Assembly (NCBI GenBank): GCA_043736395.1
Contig: JAYTCQ010000144.1
Span: forward strand, 1 to 52,054
Source: JAFDVL01 sp043736395
Lineage (GTDB): Bacteria > Acidobacteriota > Blastocatellia > RBC074
Reading direction: 5' to 3'
Length of the DNA: 52,054 bases
The notes below the pieces were generated by a model. The model was not told the origin of the DNA. It did no database searches and saw only the letters and a program-made list of their open reading frames with translations. A program made the translations under genes and the position numbers. Of this stretch, positions 43,625 through 52,054 are shown one piece after another (the stretch's first letter is position 1; the number at the start of each line of letters is the position of its first letter).

Positions 43625-43652
43625 CCGCAGCTTTTCAACGGAAAAGCTGCGG
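43625..43652 (-). terminator. Terminator-type hairpin after the Gfo/Idh/MocA gene
   Basis: CCGCAGCTTTTC (43625-43636) pairs perfectly with GAAAAGCTGCGG (43641-43652) around a 4-nt loop. It lies 19 nt beyond the stop of the minus-strand oxidoreductase. On the plus strand it is followed by TCTCGTTTTT. The promoter of the small coiled-coil pair probably begins right after it. Confidence 0.65.
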
Positions 43653-43670
43653 TCTCGTTTTTCTTCGATT

Positions 43671-45197
43671 TTACAACGACCAACCTTCACGATATTCACG
43701 TTTCAAATATTGATTCGCTTCGGGTATGTTCGTGATCTCGCCTTTGACAGCATCGTAGCGGATCAGCTTTCCTTGCCCAGCTTTCATCGCAACTACGCCT
43801 AACAGCATGGTCTCCGTCAATTGTGTCGCGTGATCGAAAGAGGAACTTGCTTTCGATTTGCCTTTGATGGCGAGCGCCCAGTTTACACGATGGAGTGGAT
43901 TGCCCTTGTCGTCAGCAATAATGCGTTCGTATTTCTTCGGCAGTTTTTTAGCTTTTTCCATCAGCGTCTGCGGATAAAGCTGCGGATTTTTGCCGTATGT
44001 CTCGTGCGTCAAAATTCCTTTTTCGCCAATGAAAATCGTACCGCCGCCGCTTTGTAACGGTATATTGTCAGGTAAAATTTCGGGACGATCTCCCATCAAT
44101 CCACCGTCTACCCAGGTGATTTTTACTGGTGGTTGACCGCCGCGAGCAGGGAAGTGATAAATGACTTTGCTCGCCAATGGATACGAAGCGATTTTGCGAT
44201 TCGCATCTAATCCGAAATTCGTGAACGTAGCTTCGACGGTTGTTGGCTGGGTCAATCCCAAAGCCCAATACGGAGCGTCAAGCAAATGCGCCGCCATATC
44301 GCCAATCGCACCCGTACCCCAATCTACCCAGCCGCGCCAATTGAATGGATGGTAAATCGGATGGTACTCAATCAACGGGCCGGGGCCGCAATATAAGTCC
44401 CAATGTAACGTGTCAGGAGCTGGATAATTGCCAGCCATCCCGCCCGCCAAAGTGCGATTTAATTTATTTTGCGTCCAGTCATTTCCGAATCCGCCACCAC
44501 CGCCTGCACCCGCTGGAGCTGCCGGACGCGGAACGCCTTGCGGCCAATAATTCACGGGACGATTTGTCCAGATTTGTACTTCCTTTACTTTGCCGATTAA
44601 TCCTGCCTGCACCCATTCATTGATGAGGCGAGCTTCTTCACTGGAATGTCCTTGATTTCCCATTTGCGTGATGAGTTTGGGATTTTTCACTGCTAGATCG
44701 CGTAAGTATCGCGCTTCCTGTACTGACCAAGTGAGCGGCTTCTCGACATAGACATGCTTGCCAAGTTGCATCGCGGTCTTAGCTGCAATCGCGTGATGAT
44801 GATCGGGAGTTGCGATGATGACGCCATCAATATCTTTTTGCTCTTCTAGCATTTTGCGATAGTCGGTGTGACGCTTCGCTTTTTGATAGGCATCATATAG
44901 TTTTTGCGCTTGAGGATTTGGTGTGCCGTCGCGACCCTTCGTCCGAGCAAGAGTAGCGCGGTCTACATAACCGAAATCTACATCGGCGAGCGCGACTAAA
45001 TTTTCTCCGGCGTTGACCAGTTCCATCGAATCAGATGCGCCCTGTCCACCTGCGCCGATGACTGCAAAATTAACTTTATCGCTGGGAGCCTGATAGCCTA
45101 CGCCGCCTAAGATGTGACGCGGTACGATCATCGCGCTTAAGGCGGTGGTGGTCGTAGCAGTCACAAATTTTCTGCGTGAAATTTTGTCCTTTGTCAT
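43671..45197 (-). CDS. Tat-exported Gfo/Idh/MocA-family oxidoreductase
   Basis: A 508-residue NAD(P)-binding protein. The N-terminus has the twin-arginine motif ISRRKFVTATT, so it is exported folded with cofactor. The Rossmann motif is AVIGAGGQGASDS. The EKP motif (YVEKPLTWS) follows the IIATPDHHH segment, as in the family. The C-terminal domain (about 230-500) is the mixed beta-sheet domain. Many Acidobacteria, Bacteroidetes and Planctomycetes have such secreted members acting on sugars or glycosides, and some use tightly bound cofactor. It may act with the lipoprotein member 208 nt upstream. A palindromic direct-repeat spacer lies between them. ATG position is consistent with the Tat signal. 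Confidence 0.92.
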   Translation of the reverse strand: MTKDKISRRKFVTATTTTALSAMIVPRHILGGVGYQAPSDKVNFAVIGAGGQGASDSMELVNAGENLVALADVDFGYVDRATLARTKGRDGTPNPQAQKLYDAYQKAKRHTDYRKMLEEQKDIDGVIIATPDHHHAIAAKTAMQLGKHVYVEKPLTWSVQEARYLRDLAVKNPKLITQMGNQGHSSEEARLINEWVQAGLIGKVKEVQIWTNRPVNYWPQGVPRPAAPAGAGGGGGFGNDWTQNKLNRTLAGGMAGNYPAPDTLHWDLYCGPGPLIEYHPIYHPFNWRGWVDWGTGAIGDMAAHLLDAPYWALGLTQPTTVEATFTNFGLDANRKIASYPLASKVIYHFPARGGQPPVKITWVDGGLMGDRPEILPDNIPLQSGGGTIFIGEKGILTHETYGKNPQLYPQTLMEKAKKLPKKYERIIADDKGNPLHRVNWALAIKGKSKASSSFDHATQLTETMLLGVVAMKAGQGKLIRYDAVKGEITNIPEANQYLKREYREGWSL

Positions 45198-45300
45198 GAA
45201 TTTTCCTTTGTGAGAAATAAAAGTTTTTGAGTTCTAGAATTACCAACCAAGGGGGCAATCTTTACTCTAACAATTTGAACGGCGAACGTCAAAAACTAAT

Positions 45301-45397
45301 GGGAGCGCCTGCACTGGGAACGCCTGCGAGCCTCACATAAGTTGCAGTTTTCATCGCAGGAATTCCCCCGCCACGGCTTTGCCCGCAGGATGCGGGC
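45301..45397. repeat. Direct repeat and hairpin between the two Gfo/Idh/MocA genes
   Basis: GGGAGCGCCTGCA (45301-45313) is followed by the near-copy GGGAACGCCTGCG (45316-45328). Further on, GCCCGCA (45381-45387) pairs with TGCGGGC (45391-45397), 9 nt beyond the stop of the lipoprotein gene. The hairpin may terminate that gene. Confidence 0.55.
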
Positions 45398-45405
45398 GTT
45401 ACCAG

Positions 45406-46809
45406 TTACTTACTCGCCAACTTCAGTGCCTGCGTTGTCACGTAATATTTCGCCAGCATATTTGGCACTTCCCAGTCCGGGAGTTTTCCAGCTTCCAGAT
45501 ATCTGAAGTATTTTGCCGCGACTTGAGAAAAATGCGATTCGTGTCCATCGCGGAATTTTTCAGGAATCGTAATTTGCCACCCGTCTTTCGTGTCTTTCAA
45601 AGCGATGCCTGCGAATTTTCCTTGCAAGGATTCGACAGCTTTTTTCAGCTCTTCGCCGACGGCAGCTTTGTCCTTCGCATTCGTCGGAGTGACATAGAGT
45701 TCCGGTTTGTAATTTTCTTCTTTCCCTTGCTTGATCGTTGCGATGGCTTTGGTTCCTTTCATCACCGAAAAGTGCGTATCGGCTGTGCCGTCGGGCGCTT
45801 CGTTATTCCAGATGACGGAAGTTTTCGCGTGGACGCCTTTGACTTTGAATATGAATTCTCCATTGGCATAAATTTGCAGGTTTCCCTTTGGATCAAGCTT
45901 GGATTTTAAGTAGTCGGGGAATTCAGGAGCGTTAGTAGATTTTGTGAATTGCGCTTTGCTCACAGCTGTTGTCCATCGTTTCGCATTGAGCAATGACAAA
46001 TCATTCAGCGCAATTGTTTGGTCGGGAAAGCATTCCCAGAAAATTAAATCTACAAGATGGGTGGTGACGTCGACGATGCCTTCACCCTGCTGGGCGGTAT
46101 CGTAAAACCAGGTCGGACGTACAAGCGGTTTGTCGCCGACAATTTTATACAAATGATGAACGCTGATTTTTGTGACTGATGGATCAGCCGGAGTTCCTTT
46201 CTGCAATTCTCCAAACACAGCTGGAAGATTCGCGATTTCTTTTTGCAGCATCGTCGTGATTTCGTAGCGTTCGGTCATGATGTCGTAGAGCAGAACATTA
46301 TTTTTCTTCGCGGTTTCAAACGCTGCTTTCAATTTATCGTAGCCCGCCTCATCAATCGCCATCGGTTTATCCGCAAGCACATTCAATCCGGCGGCCACGC
46401 TTTTTTGAATGTAGTCCATTTTGTGCTGATTATTTCCGGCAACGACGACGACGTTTCCGGCTTTTTCGCTCAGCATTTTTTCGACAAAATCCGTGCCTTT
46501 ATAAACCTTAGTGTCCCATTTTGTTGGATTGTCTTTACGTGTATTAAAGCCTTCGATTCGCTTCTTGTGTTCATTCAAATCGAAGCCGTCGGGAGCGTAC
46601 ACATGAACAGTCGGCGAGACCAGATCGTTCATTGATTTTTGCACGAGAGCCGCGTGAAAATGTCCGGGGTCAAGCGTGAGCAATTTATATTTCGCTGTTG
46701 ATGTAGAAGTGGTTTTACTGTCATTCATACCAGTTTTTGTTGATTCAGAAGTTTGGTCGCAAGCCGTGAAGAGCAGCAGGCAAGCGACGAAAAAAGTCGT
46801 GATTTTCAT
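45406..46809 (-). CDS. Lipoprotein of the Gfo/Idh/MocA oxidoreductase family
   Basis: A protein of about 467 residues, lipid-anchored: the signal MKITTFFVACLLLFTAC ends in a lipobox cysteine at residue 17. After a Ser/Thr-rich linker (18-38) comes a divergent Rossmann-like oxidoreductase core (YKLLTLDPGHFHAALVQ, VVVVAGNNQHK, LADKPMAIDEAGY). The DKP in place of EKP matches a subgroup of secreted putative oxidoreductases with a distinct C-terminal domain. I start at 46809 because the signal peptide begins there. It lies upstream of the Tat-exported member on the same strand, so the pair may work on one sugar substrate. The cofactor-binding glycines are poorly conserved, so activity is uncertain. 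Confidence 0.85.
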   Translation of the reverse strand: MKITTFFVACLLLFTACDQTSESTKTGMNDSKTTSTSTAKYKLLTLDPGHFHAALVQKSMNDLVSPTVHVYAPDGFDLNEHKKRIEGFNTRKDNPTKWDTKVYKGTDFVEKMLSEKAGNVVVVAGNNQHKMDYIQKSVAAGLNVLADKPMAIDEAGYDKLKAAFETAKKNNVLLYDIMTERYEITTMLQKEIANLPAVFGELQKGTPADPSVTKISVHHLYKIVGDKPLVRPTWFYDTAQQGEGIVDVTTHLVDLIFWECFPDQTIALNDLSLLNAKRWTTAVSKAQFTKSTNAPEFPDYLKSKLDPKGNLQIYANGEFIFKVKGVHAKTSVIWNNEAPDGTADTHFSVMKGTKAIATIKQGKEENYKPELYVTPTNAKDKAAVGEELKKAVESLQGKFAGIALKDTKDGWQITIPEKFRDGHESHFSQVAAKYFRYLEAGKLPDWEVPNMLAKYYVTTQALKLASK

Positions 46810-47001
46810 TGAGTGTTCCATTCAGGTTTTGAGAAAGAATTTTCCTTTTGAACGAAGAAAATCCTGTGCTTGTTTTTCAGTTGATTGGATTTCGAAATAG
46901 AAAGACACAAATTACAACAAATTAAAGTTTGAGGCTAGTCAGCGAATGCGAACAATGAATTCTGATCCGCGAAGACCAGCCAAATCCATTTCATCAGCGG
47001 T

Positions 47002-47715
47002 CTATTTCCTGTTCAGCCAGAATTTTCGTTTCGGTTCAGGGAATTTTTCAATTGCATAACGCAACATCGTGCGCGGCATTTTTTGATAATATTTTTCGAG
47101 AAATTCTTCTTTGGGAACAATGTCGCGTTCGCCGACTTCGCGCAGCATCCATCCGCAGGCTTTGTGCATTAAATCTTCCCGGTCGTCGAGGTGCATCGCC
47201 GCAATTTTCAACGTGTCAGCGAAGTCATTATTTCGGATGAAGTGCTGAGTAGCGATCATTGAAATTCTGCGATCCCATAACGATCCAGACTTCGCGAGAA
47301 GATATAAAATTTTGCGATCACGCTGAAAAAGATAGTGCCCGACGATATGCGGAGCCGTCGCGTCTACTAAATCCCAATTATTGATCCATTCGGTATTCGC
47401 CAGATAGCGATTAAAAATCAGGTCTTTCTGATCAGGAACTTTTTGGGCGTAAAGGCGCACCCAGAATTGCAAAGCCAGAGCGCGTTCTTCGTGAATCTCT
47501 GAGTGCAACAAATCTTCAGCTTCGGCAACAGAAATATTTTTGAATTCTTTGGCGAGACTTTTGAGTACAGGTACGTTTATGCCAAGAAATATATCGCCTT
47601 CGCCGTATTCTCCGGGAGCGGTTTTGAAAAAGCGTTGGAGGATCGCAGCTTTCTCAGGATTGGCCAGAGCTTGTAATTTGTGACGAATCTCACGAATTAT
47701 CATTGAATGGTTCAT
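47002..47715 (-). CDS. DNA alkylation repair protein, AlkD-like
   Basis: A 237-residue all-helical HEAT-like protein. Such DNA glycosylases remove positively charged N3- and N7-alkyl purines without flipping the base. The typical segment NTEWINNWDLVDATAPHIVG and the run GSLWDRRISMIATQHFIR contain the Trp, Asp and Arg residues used for DNA contact in the family. The start could also be Met5 (47703). The stop TAG opens the motif TAGACCGCTGAT, similar to repeat motifs that form the 3' ends of two genes at 6.4-6.6 kb. It is monocistronic. The gap 46810-47001 shows no gene. Confidence 0.92.
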   Translation of the reverse strand: MNHSMIIREIRHKLQALANPEKAAILQRFFKTAPGEYGEGDIFLGINVPVLKSLAKEFKNISVAEAEDLLHSEIHEERALALQFWVRLYAQKVPDQKDLIFNRYLANTEWINNWDLVDATAPHIVGHYLFQRDRKILYLLAKSGSLWDRRISMIATQHFIRNNDFADTLKIAAMHLDDREDLMHKACGWMLREVGERDIVPKEEFLEKYYQKMPRTMLRYAIEKFPEPKRKFWLNRK

Positions 47716-47737
47716 TTAAAACTCAAACAGATTTTTT

Positions 47738-47823
47738 GACAGGATTTACAAGATGGACAGGATAAGACAAAGAGAATGAAACACAAAATGTTTGAAAATC
47801 CTGTTTATCTTGACACTCCTGTC
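47738..47823. repeat. Imperfect palindrome with GACAGGAT/ATCCTGTC arms
   Basis: Arms 47738-47763 and 47798-47823 match inversely at about 20 of 26 positions (core ACAGGATT, CAAGAT, ACAGGAT). It lies between divergent AlkD-like and quinone-reductase genes, so it may cover part of their promoters. Confidence 0.65.
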
Positions 47824-47916
47824 TAGCCCCGCTTTGGATGACTTGCTGACCTGTCGGTAGGTCGGTTAGAATCCGCCCACATTAAATACAAGTATAACTA
47901 GAAAGGTAATGAATTA

Positions 47917-48888
47917 ATGAAAGCCTGGCGCGTCCTCGAATTTTGCGAACCGGAAGAAATGCAATTACAGGAAATTGAAGTTCCTGAACCGAAAGCCGGA
48001 GAAATCCGTATCAAAAATCACGCGGCGGCGTTGAATTTTTTTGATATTTTAATGATTCAGGGCAAATATCAGGTGAAGCCGCCGCGCCCGTTCACGCCTG
48101 GTTCTGAAGTGGCAGGAATTGTAGATGCCGTCGGCGACGGCGTGACGAATTTCTCTGTCGGTGATCGTGTGCAGGCTTCTGCACAAGGTGGCAGTTTTGC
48201 AGAATATTCACTCGCTCAATCGGCAAAAACTTTCAAGATTCCGGCGGCGATGAGCTTCGAAGAGGCGGCGGCGATGCTCGTGATTTATCAGACTTCGTAT
48301 TTCACTTTTACGAAGCGCACAAAAATAATTCCTGGCGAATGGCTACTGATTCATGCGGCGGCGGGCGGAGTTGGAATGTCTGCGATGCAGCTTGGAATTG
48401 CGATGGGCGCGCGCGTGATCGCTACAGCAGGAAGCCAGGAAAAATTGGATTGGTGTTTGGCGCAAGGCGCAGAATATGCACTCAATTATCGCGATGCTAG
48501 TTGGGTGGATGAAGTGAAGAAAATTACCGGATCTGGCGCGGATTTAATTTACGATCCGGTCGGCGGCGAAATTTTTGATCTCTCGACAAAATGTATTGCT
48601 CCTGAAGGTCGGTTGATCGTGATCGGCTTTGCTGGCGGGACGATTCCTACAATTGCCGCGAATCGGATTTTACTAAAAAATATTTCGATCATCGGCGCGT
48701 ATTGGGGTGGATACTGCGAGAAATATCCTGAGTACATGGCGGAAGCGCAAGCGGATTTATTTAAGCTGTACGAAGCCGGAAAAATTAAACCAATTGTCTC
48801 GCAAACGTTCCCGTTAGCAGATGCAATCACGGCGTTGAAGGCTCTCGGCACACGCCAAACAATTGGCAAGGTGGTTTTGACGATATGA
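47917..48888 (+). CDS. NADPH:quinone reductase-type MDR oxidoreductase
   Basis: A 323-residue medium-chain dehydrogenase/reductase without catalytic zinc ligands. The GroES-like N-terminal domain includes FTPGSEVAGIVDAVG. The nucleotide-binding motif is HAAAGGVGMSAMQLG (A-x-x-G-V-G). Members reduce quinones or alkenals with NADPH in the cytosol. AAAGG lies before the ATG. The TGA overlaps the ATG of the histidine phosphatase gene (ATGA), marking an operon. The upstream gap carries an imperfect palindrome. It starts a plus-strand run of five genes. Confidence 0.9.
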   Translation: MKAWRVLEFCEPEEMQLQEIEVPEPKAGEIRIKNHAAALNFFDILMIQGKYQVKPPRPFTPGSEVAGIVDAVGDGVTNFSVGDRVQASAQGGSFAEYSLAQSAKTFKIPAAMSFEEAAAMLVIYQTSYFTFTKRTKIIPGEWLLIHAAAGGVGMSAMQLGIAMGARVIATAGSQEKLDWCLAQGAEYALNYRDASWVDEVKKITGSGADLIYDPVGGEIFDLSTKCIAPEGRLIVIGFAGGTIPTIAANRILLKNISIIGAYWGGYCEKYPEYMAEAQADLFKLYEAGKIKPIVSQTFPLADAITALKALGTRQTIGKVVLTI

Positions 48889-49604
48889 GTCAATTGATTT
48901 TGGTACGCCACGGACAGGCAGCTTTTTTAAGCGACAACTACGATCAACTTTCACCTCTCGGCGAGGAGCAGGCAAGCTTACTCGGCGATTTCTGGACGCA
49001 GCGAAATATTTCATTTGATGCTTTTTTTACGGGGCCGCGCGAACGTCAAATCAAGACCGGAGAAATTGTCGTTGATCGTTATCGCAAGGCCGGATTGACG
49101 GCTCCTGAATTAATTTTATTGGAAGAATTTGATGAGTACGACGCCGACGGAATTATGAAGCATTTGTTACCTCAGTTGATGAAAGCGGATGATCGTTATC
49201 GTCAATTGCAGAAGGCCTTTTCTAATTCTGAAACGAGTGCGGACAAGCATAAAAACTTTCAGAAATTATTTGAGGCGATCACGGCGAAATGGGTACGCGG
49301 CGAAGTTCTTTCGCCTGAAGTTGAAGCGTTCGCAGATTTTCATGCGCGAGTGCGGCGCGGACTGGCTCGCGCTACCGCAGGCGAGGGAAGCGGACGCCGC
49401 GTGGCTGTCTTCAGTTCCGGCGGAGCAATTTCGGTTTCGGTACAGCTTGCGGCGAAATCTCCAGAGCATGTCGTGATTGAATACAACTGGCGCATCCGCA
49501 ATTGTTCACTAAATGAAATGATTTTCTCAAAAGACAGATTTAGCTTGGATTCATTCAATGCAATCCCGCATTTGGATGATCCGAGGCTTCACACTTACAG
49601 GTAA
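48885..49604 (+). CDS. Histidine phosphatase (phosphoglycerate-mutase-like) family protein
   Basis: A 239-residue protein of the branch-1 histidine phosphatase superfamily. The phospho-His motif is RHG (8-10) in LILVRHGQAAF. A catalytic acid and second His region is around GGAISVSVQLAAKS, though the second canonical His-x-Gly appears replaced by SGGAIS, which is worth noting. It is translationally coupled (4-nt overlap) to the quinone reductase upstream. The substrate is unknown, possibly a phosphorylated small molecule. Its end is 4 nt before a palindrome. Confidence 0.87.
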   Translation: MSQLILVRHGQAAFLSDNYDQLSPLGEEQASLLGDFWTQRNISFDAFFTGPRERQIKTGEIVVDRYRKAGLTAPELILLEEFDEYDADGIMKHLLPQLMKADDRYRQLQKAFSNSETSADKHKNFQKLFEAITAKWVRGEVLSPEVEAFADFHARVRRGLARATAGEGSGRRVAVFSSGGAISVSVQLAAKSPEHVVIEYNWRIRNCSLNEMIFSKDRFSLDSFNAIPHLDDPRLHTYR

Positions 49605-49608
49605 TTTA

Positions 49609-49713
49609 TCCACGAAGGACACGAAGGGACACGAAGGGACACGATGAAAATTCAGATTCTTTCTTCCAAGTTTTTATGTATTTTACTTAGTGTCCCTTCG
49701 TGTCCTTCGTGGA
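49609..49713. repeat. Perfect 24-bp-armed palindrome CCACGAAGGACACGAAGG
   Basis: Arms 49609-49632 and 49690-49713 are perfect inverted copies, built from near-tandem units of GGACACGAA. It fills the 126-nt gap between two same-strand genes, 4 nt after the phosphatase stop and 17 nt before the SDR start codon. Confidence 0.9.
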
Positions 49714-49730
49714 AAGAAAAGGGAAAATAA

Positions 49731-50501
49731 ATGGCAAGTTCACTATTTGATCTCACCGGAAAAGTAGCGGTTATTACAGGCTCAACACGAGGCATTGGTC
49801 GCGCGATTGCTGAAGAAATGGCGCGTGCTGGTGCAAAAGTTGTGATCTCATCGCGCAAGGCCGATGTCTGCGAAGACGTTGCCGCTTCGATTCGCTCTGA
49901 AGGTTACGACGCAGTTCCGATTGCTTGTAATATCAGCAAGAAAGAGGAGTTGGAAAATCTTGTAGCCGAAACGCGTAAGGTCTACGGGAAAATTGATGTA
50001 TTGGTTTGTAATGCGGCGTTGAATCCCTACTACGGCCCAATGGCAGGTGCGAGCGATGAAGTCTTCACGAAAATTATGGCAGTGAATATTCAGAGCAATT
50101 TGTGGCTTTGCAATATGGTGATGCCGGAAATGGCGGAGCGCAAAGACGGCAGCGTGATTATTGTTTCCAGCATCGGCGGATTGAAAGGCTCGACTGTTTT
50201 GGGATTGTATTGCATTTCCAAAGCAGCAGATTTTCAATTGGTAAGAAACCTCGCCGTTGAATGGGGCGAGCATAATATTCGCGTCAATGCGATTGCTCCG
50301 GGTCTGGTCAAAACTGATTTTGCAAAGGCGTTGTGGGACAATCCTGAAACGCTTGCCAAAGTCGAAGCCGGAACGCCGCTACGCAGAATTGGCGAATCCA
50401 TCGACATCGCGGGAGCTGCCGTCTTTCTTGGCTCCAAAGCAGGTTCCTGGATGACGGGACAACAAATTGTGATTGATGGAGGTGTCACAATTTCCGGGTA
50501 G
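49731..50501 (+). CDS. Short-chain dehydrogenase/reductase (SDR)
   Basis: A classical SDR of 256 residues, cytosolic. The cofactor motif TGSTRGIG is at 16-23 and NAA at 94-96. The catalytic Ser is in SSIGG (146-150), with Tyr160 and Lys164 in YCISK. The C-terminal GGVTISG closure is typical. It uses NAD(P) to oxidise or reduce an alcohol or ketone, for example in fatty acid or hydroxy-acid metabolism. AAGGGAAAATAA precedes the ATG, just outside a palindrome. The acetyltransferase gene follows after 4 nt. Confidence 0.93.
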   Translation: MASSLFDLTGKVAVITGSTRGIGRAIAEEMARAGAKVVISSRKADVCEDVAASIRSEGYDAVPIACNISKKEELENLVAETRKVYGKIDVLVCNAALNPYYGPMAGASDEVFTKIMAVNIQSNLWLCNMVMPEMAERKDGSVIIVSSIGGLKGSTVLGLYCISKAADFQLVRNLAVEWGEHNIRVNAIAPGLVKTDFAKALWDNPETLAKVEAGTPLRRIGESIDIAGAAVFLGSKAGSWMTGQQIVIDGGVTISG

Positions 50502-50505
50502 GTTT

Positions 50506-51075
50506 ATGCGAATTATTGATCTGACAGTTGAAAACATTCAAGCGGTCGAGCAAACCGCAAAGCTCCTTGTGGATGGCTTTCGTGAATCTGGTTCAGCGGC
50601 CTGGACTAATTTTGATGATGCTCTGCTGGAAGTAAAAGAGTCATTACTGGCAGGTCGGATCAGTAAAGTAGCGATTGATGAAGCAGGAGATGTGCAAGGG
50701 TGGATTGGCGGGATTGAAGAATACGATGGAAACGTTTGGGAACTTCACCCTTTGGTCGTTCGCACAGATTGCCGAAAGCAGGGAATAGGTCGAGCTTTAG
50801 TTGAGGATTTTGAAAGTGAAGTTAGTCGGCGAGGAGCTGCATTAATTCAGTTGGGAACAGACGATGAAAATTCCCGAACCTCAATTGGTGGCATAGACAT
50901 TTATCCCGATGTCCTGGAAAAACTTCGAACTATTAAAAATTTGCGTGAGCACCCATTTGAGTTTTATCAAAAACTGGGGTTTGAAATTGTGGGAGTTATT
51001 CCAGACGCCAATGGATTTGGAAAGCCGGACATTTTAATGGCAAAACGAGTCAGCAAACTAAACGAGCACGAGTAA
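50506..51075 (+). CDS. GNAT acetyltransferase, AAC(6')-like
   Basis: A 189-residue acetyl-CoA-dependent N-acetyltransferase. The GNAT fold shows the pyrophosphate-binding loop CRKQGIGRALVEDFE (R/Q-x-x-G-x-G/A). Flanking runs GWIGGIEEYDGNVWELHPLV, IQLGTDDENSRTS, YPDVLEKL and HPFEFYQKLGF match the pattern of chromosomal aminoglycoside 6'-N-acetyltransferase-like proteins. Whether it acts on aminoglycosides or on a cell metabolite is not shown. I use the ATG at 50506, which follows the SDR stop by 4 nt; a longer frame begins inside the SDR. The neighbours are metabolic, so a housekeeping role is quite possible. Confidence 0.87.
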   Translation: MRIIDLTVENIQAVEQTAKLLVDGFRESGSAAWTNFDDALLEVKESLLAGRISKVAIDEAGDVQGWIGGIEEYDGNVWELHPLVVRTDCRKQGIGRALVEDFESEVSRRGAALIQLGTDDENSRTSIGGIDIYPDVLEKLRTIKNLREHPFEFYQKLGFEIVGVIPDANGFGKPDILMAKRVSKLNEHE

Positions 51076-51102
51076 TATTAAAGAGGTTTATCAACAATTT
51101 AT

Positions 51103-52054
51103 ATGAAAGCAGCAATTCTCCACAATTTCGCCGAACCAATCACCATCGAAGATGTCCCAACTCCTGTTCCCGCCGTTGATGAAGTCCTGGTCAAAGTCAT
51201 CGCGAGTGGTGTTTGTCATTCTGATTTGCATCTCGCTACCGGTGACTGGGCGTTATTGAAACCGGCGACAAAACTCCCATTAATTCTCGGACACGAAATC
51301 GCTGGAACCATTGCTGCGATCGGCGATGGCGTAGAAGGTTTCGCCATCGGAGATCGCGTCGGAGTCCCGTGGTTGCACTACAGTTGCGGCGAATGCGAAT
51401 ACTGCAAGGCAGGAAAGGAAACGCTGTGCGGTAAGCAGCAAATTACAGGAGTGATGGTTGATGGCGGCTATGCTGAATTTGTGAAAGCGAAGGCGTCTCA
51501 CACGGCGAAGCTGCCGGATTCGATCAGTTTTGATGAAGCTGCTCCGTTGCTCTGCGCGGGACTGACAGCGTACCGCGCGATCAAAGAATCCGGGATCAAA
51601 TCCGGTGAGCGTTTAGTCATTTTCGGCATCGGCGGACTCGGTCATCTCGCCGTGCAAATCGCCAAAAAATTAGGACTCGAAGTCGGAGCTGTAGACGTCA
51701 CGGATGATAAATTAGATTTGGCTACCGAGTGCGGCGCCGATTGGACAGTGAACGCGGCAACTACGACAGCACATAAAGAAATTAAAGCCCATCGTGGCGC
51801 TCACGTCGCGCTGGTTTTATCCGGTTCTCGCGTGGCGTATGAAACTGCCTTGAAATCGCTCAGACGTGCGGGAACATTGGTGATTGTGGGGATGTCGCCC
51901 GAACCAATTCCACTTTCGACGCAGGCAATGCTGGCGGGAGAATTTCGCATCGTGACTTCTACGGTTGGGACGCGCAAAGACTTGCAGGAAATTTTGGAAT
52001 TGGCATCTGATGGCAGCATCCGTTGCCGCGTGACGACTGGGAAGTTGGAAGACA
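51103..52054 (+). CDS. Zinc-dependent alcohol dehydrogenase (partial, runs off window)
   Basis: An open frame of 317 codons reaching the window end without a stop. It is a medium-chain zinc dehydrogenase. Catalytic-zinc residues are seen in GVCHSDLH and GHEIAGT. The structural-zinc cysteines appear in YSCGECEYCKAGKETLC, and the NAD motif is GIGGLGHLA. The family is about 330-345 residues, so perhaps 20-30 residues are missing. It oxidises primary alcohols or reduces aldehydes with NAD in the cytosol, like AdhP/AdhA. AGAGG lies about 15 nt before the ATG. It is 27 nt after the acetyltransferase on the same strand. Confidence 0.92.
   Translation, partial: MKAAILHNFAEPITIEDVPTPVPAVDEVLVKVIASGVCHSDLHLATGDWALLKPATKLPLILGHEIAGTIAAIGDGVEGFAIGDRVGVPWLHYSCGECEYCKAGKETLCGKQQITGVMVDGGYAEFVKAKASHTAKLPDSISFDEAAPLLCAGLTAYRAIKESGIKSGERLVIFGIGGLGHLAVQIAKKLGLEVGAVDVTDDKLDLATECGADWTVNAATTTAHKEIKAHRGAHVALVLSGSRVAYETALKSLRRAGTLVIVGMSPEPIPLSTQAMLAGEFRIVTSTVGTRKDLQEILELASDGSIRCRVTTGKLED

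Overview
The window looks like chromosome from an Acidobacteriota-type soil bacterium, perhaps Blastocatellia or a relative. This is inferred from gene content, not from a marker gene: two ECF-sigma plus TPR-bearing Ser/Thr kinase modules, two DUF1549/DUF1553 'planctomycete-type' cytochrome proteins, many exported sugar-acid and oxidoreductase enzymes, and a dense load of short palindromic repeats. I found no rRNA, tRNA, CRISPR array, transposase or phage gene.

Layout. 0.4-6.4 kb: a small unknown protein, an aldo/keto reductase, a glycine-rich RRM protein followed by an RhlE-type helicase, a frameshifted DUF457 membrane protein, and an acyl-CoA ligase. 6.6-12.0 kb (minus strand): a sugar-acid cluster of MFS permease, IlvD/Edd dehydratase and DapA-family enzyme, plus an exported NHL propeller. 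12.2-24.4 kb: a visibly GC-richer block with two copies of one module, [TPR kinase <- ECF sigma <-] [-> secreted vanadium haloperoxidase/PAP2 protein], then an MFS permease and a truncated NHL gene. In copy 1 the kinase has an in-frame amber codon. In copy 2 the haloperoxidase is an internal duplication whose N-terminal half has lost its catalytic histidines. 24.7-30.8 kb: an exported HpaI-type aldolase, a Tat-exported FMN hydroxy-acid dehydrogenase carrying a CxxCH motif, an amidase, a second DapA-family protein and a D-2-hydroxyacid dehydrogenase. 30.9-40 kb: a lipoprotein, two DUF1549/DUF1553 cytochrome proteins, a 2OG-Fe(II) oxygenase, and a tightly overlapping DUF2071 / methyltransferase / membrane-protein operon. 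40-52 kb: an epoxide-hydrolase-like protein, an ArgH-family lyase, a pair of small coiled-coil proteins, two exported Gfo/Idh/MocA proteins, an AlkD-type protein, and a plus-strand run of quinone reductase, histidine phosphatase, SDR, AAC(6')-like acetyltransferase and a truncated zinc alcohol dehydrogenase.

The most distinctive signal is repeat structure. First, one palindromic repeat is inserted in frame, and in the same reading frame, inside four proteins: in the activation loop of both kinases and at the same point of both DUF1553 proteins. It encodes a related peptide each time (NADFG..R ... SAIPNPQ). Second, at least eight other palindromes with near-perfect 14-31 bp arms and mostly unrelated sequences sit at gene ends. 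They often supply or touch the stop codon, and one ends 6 nt before a start codon.
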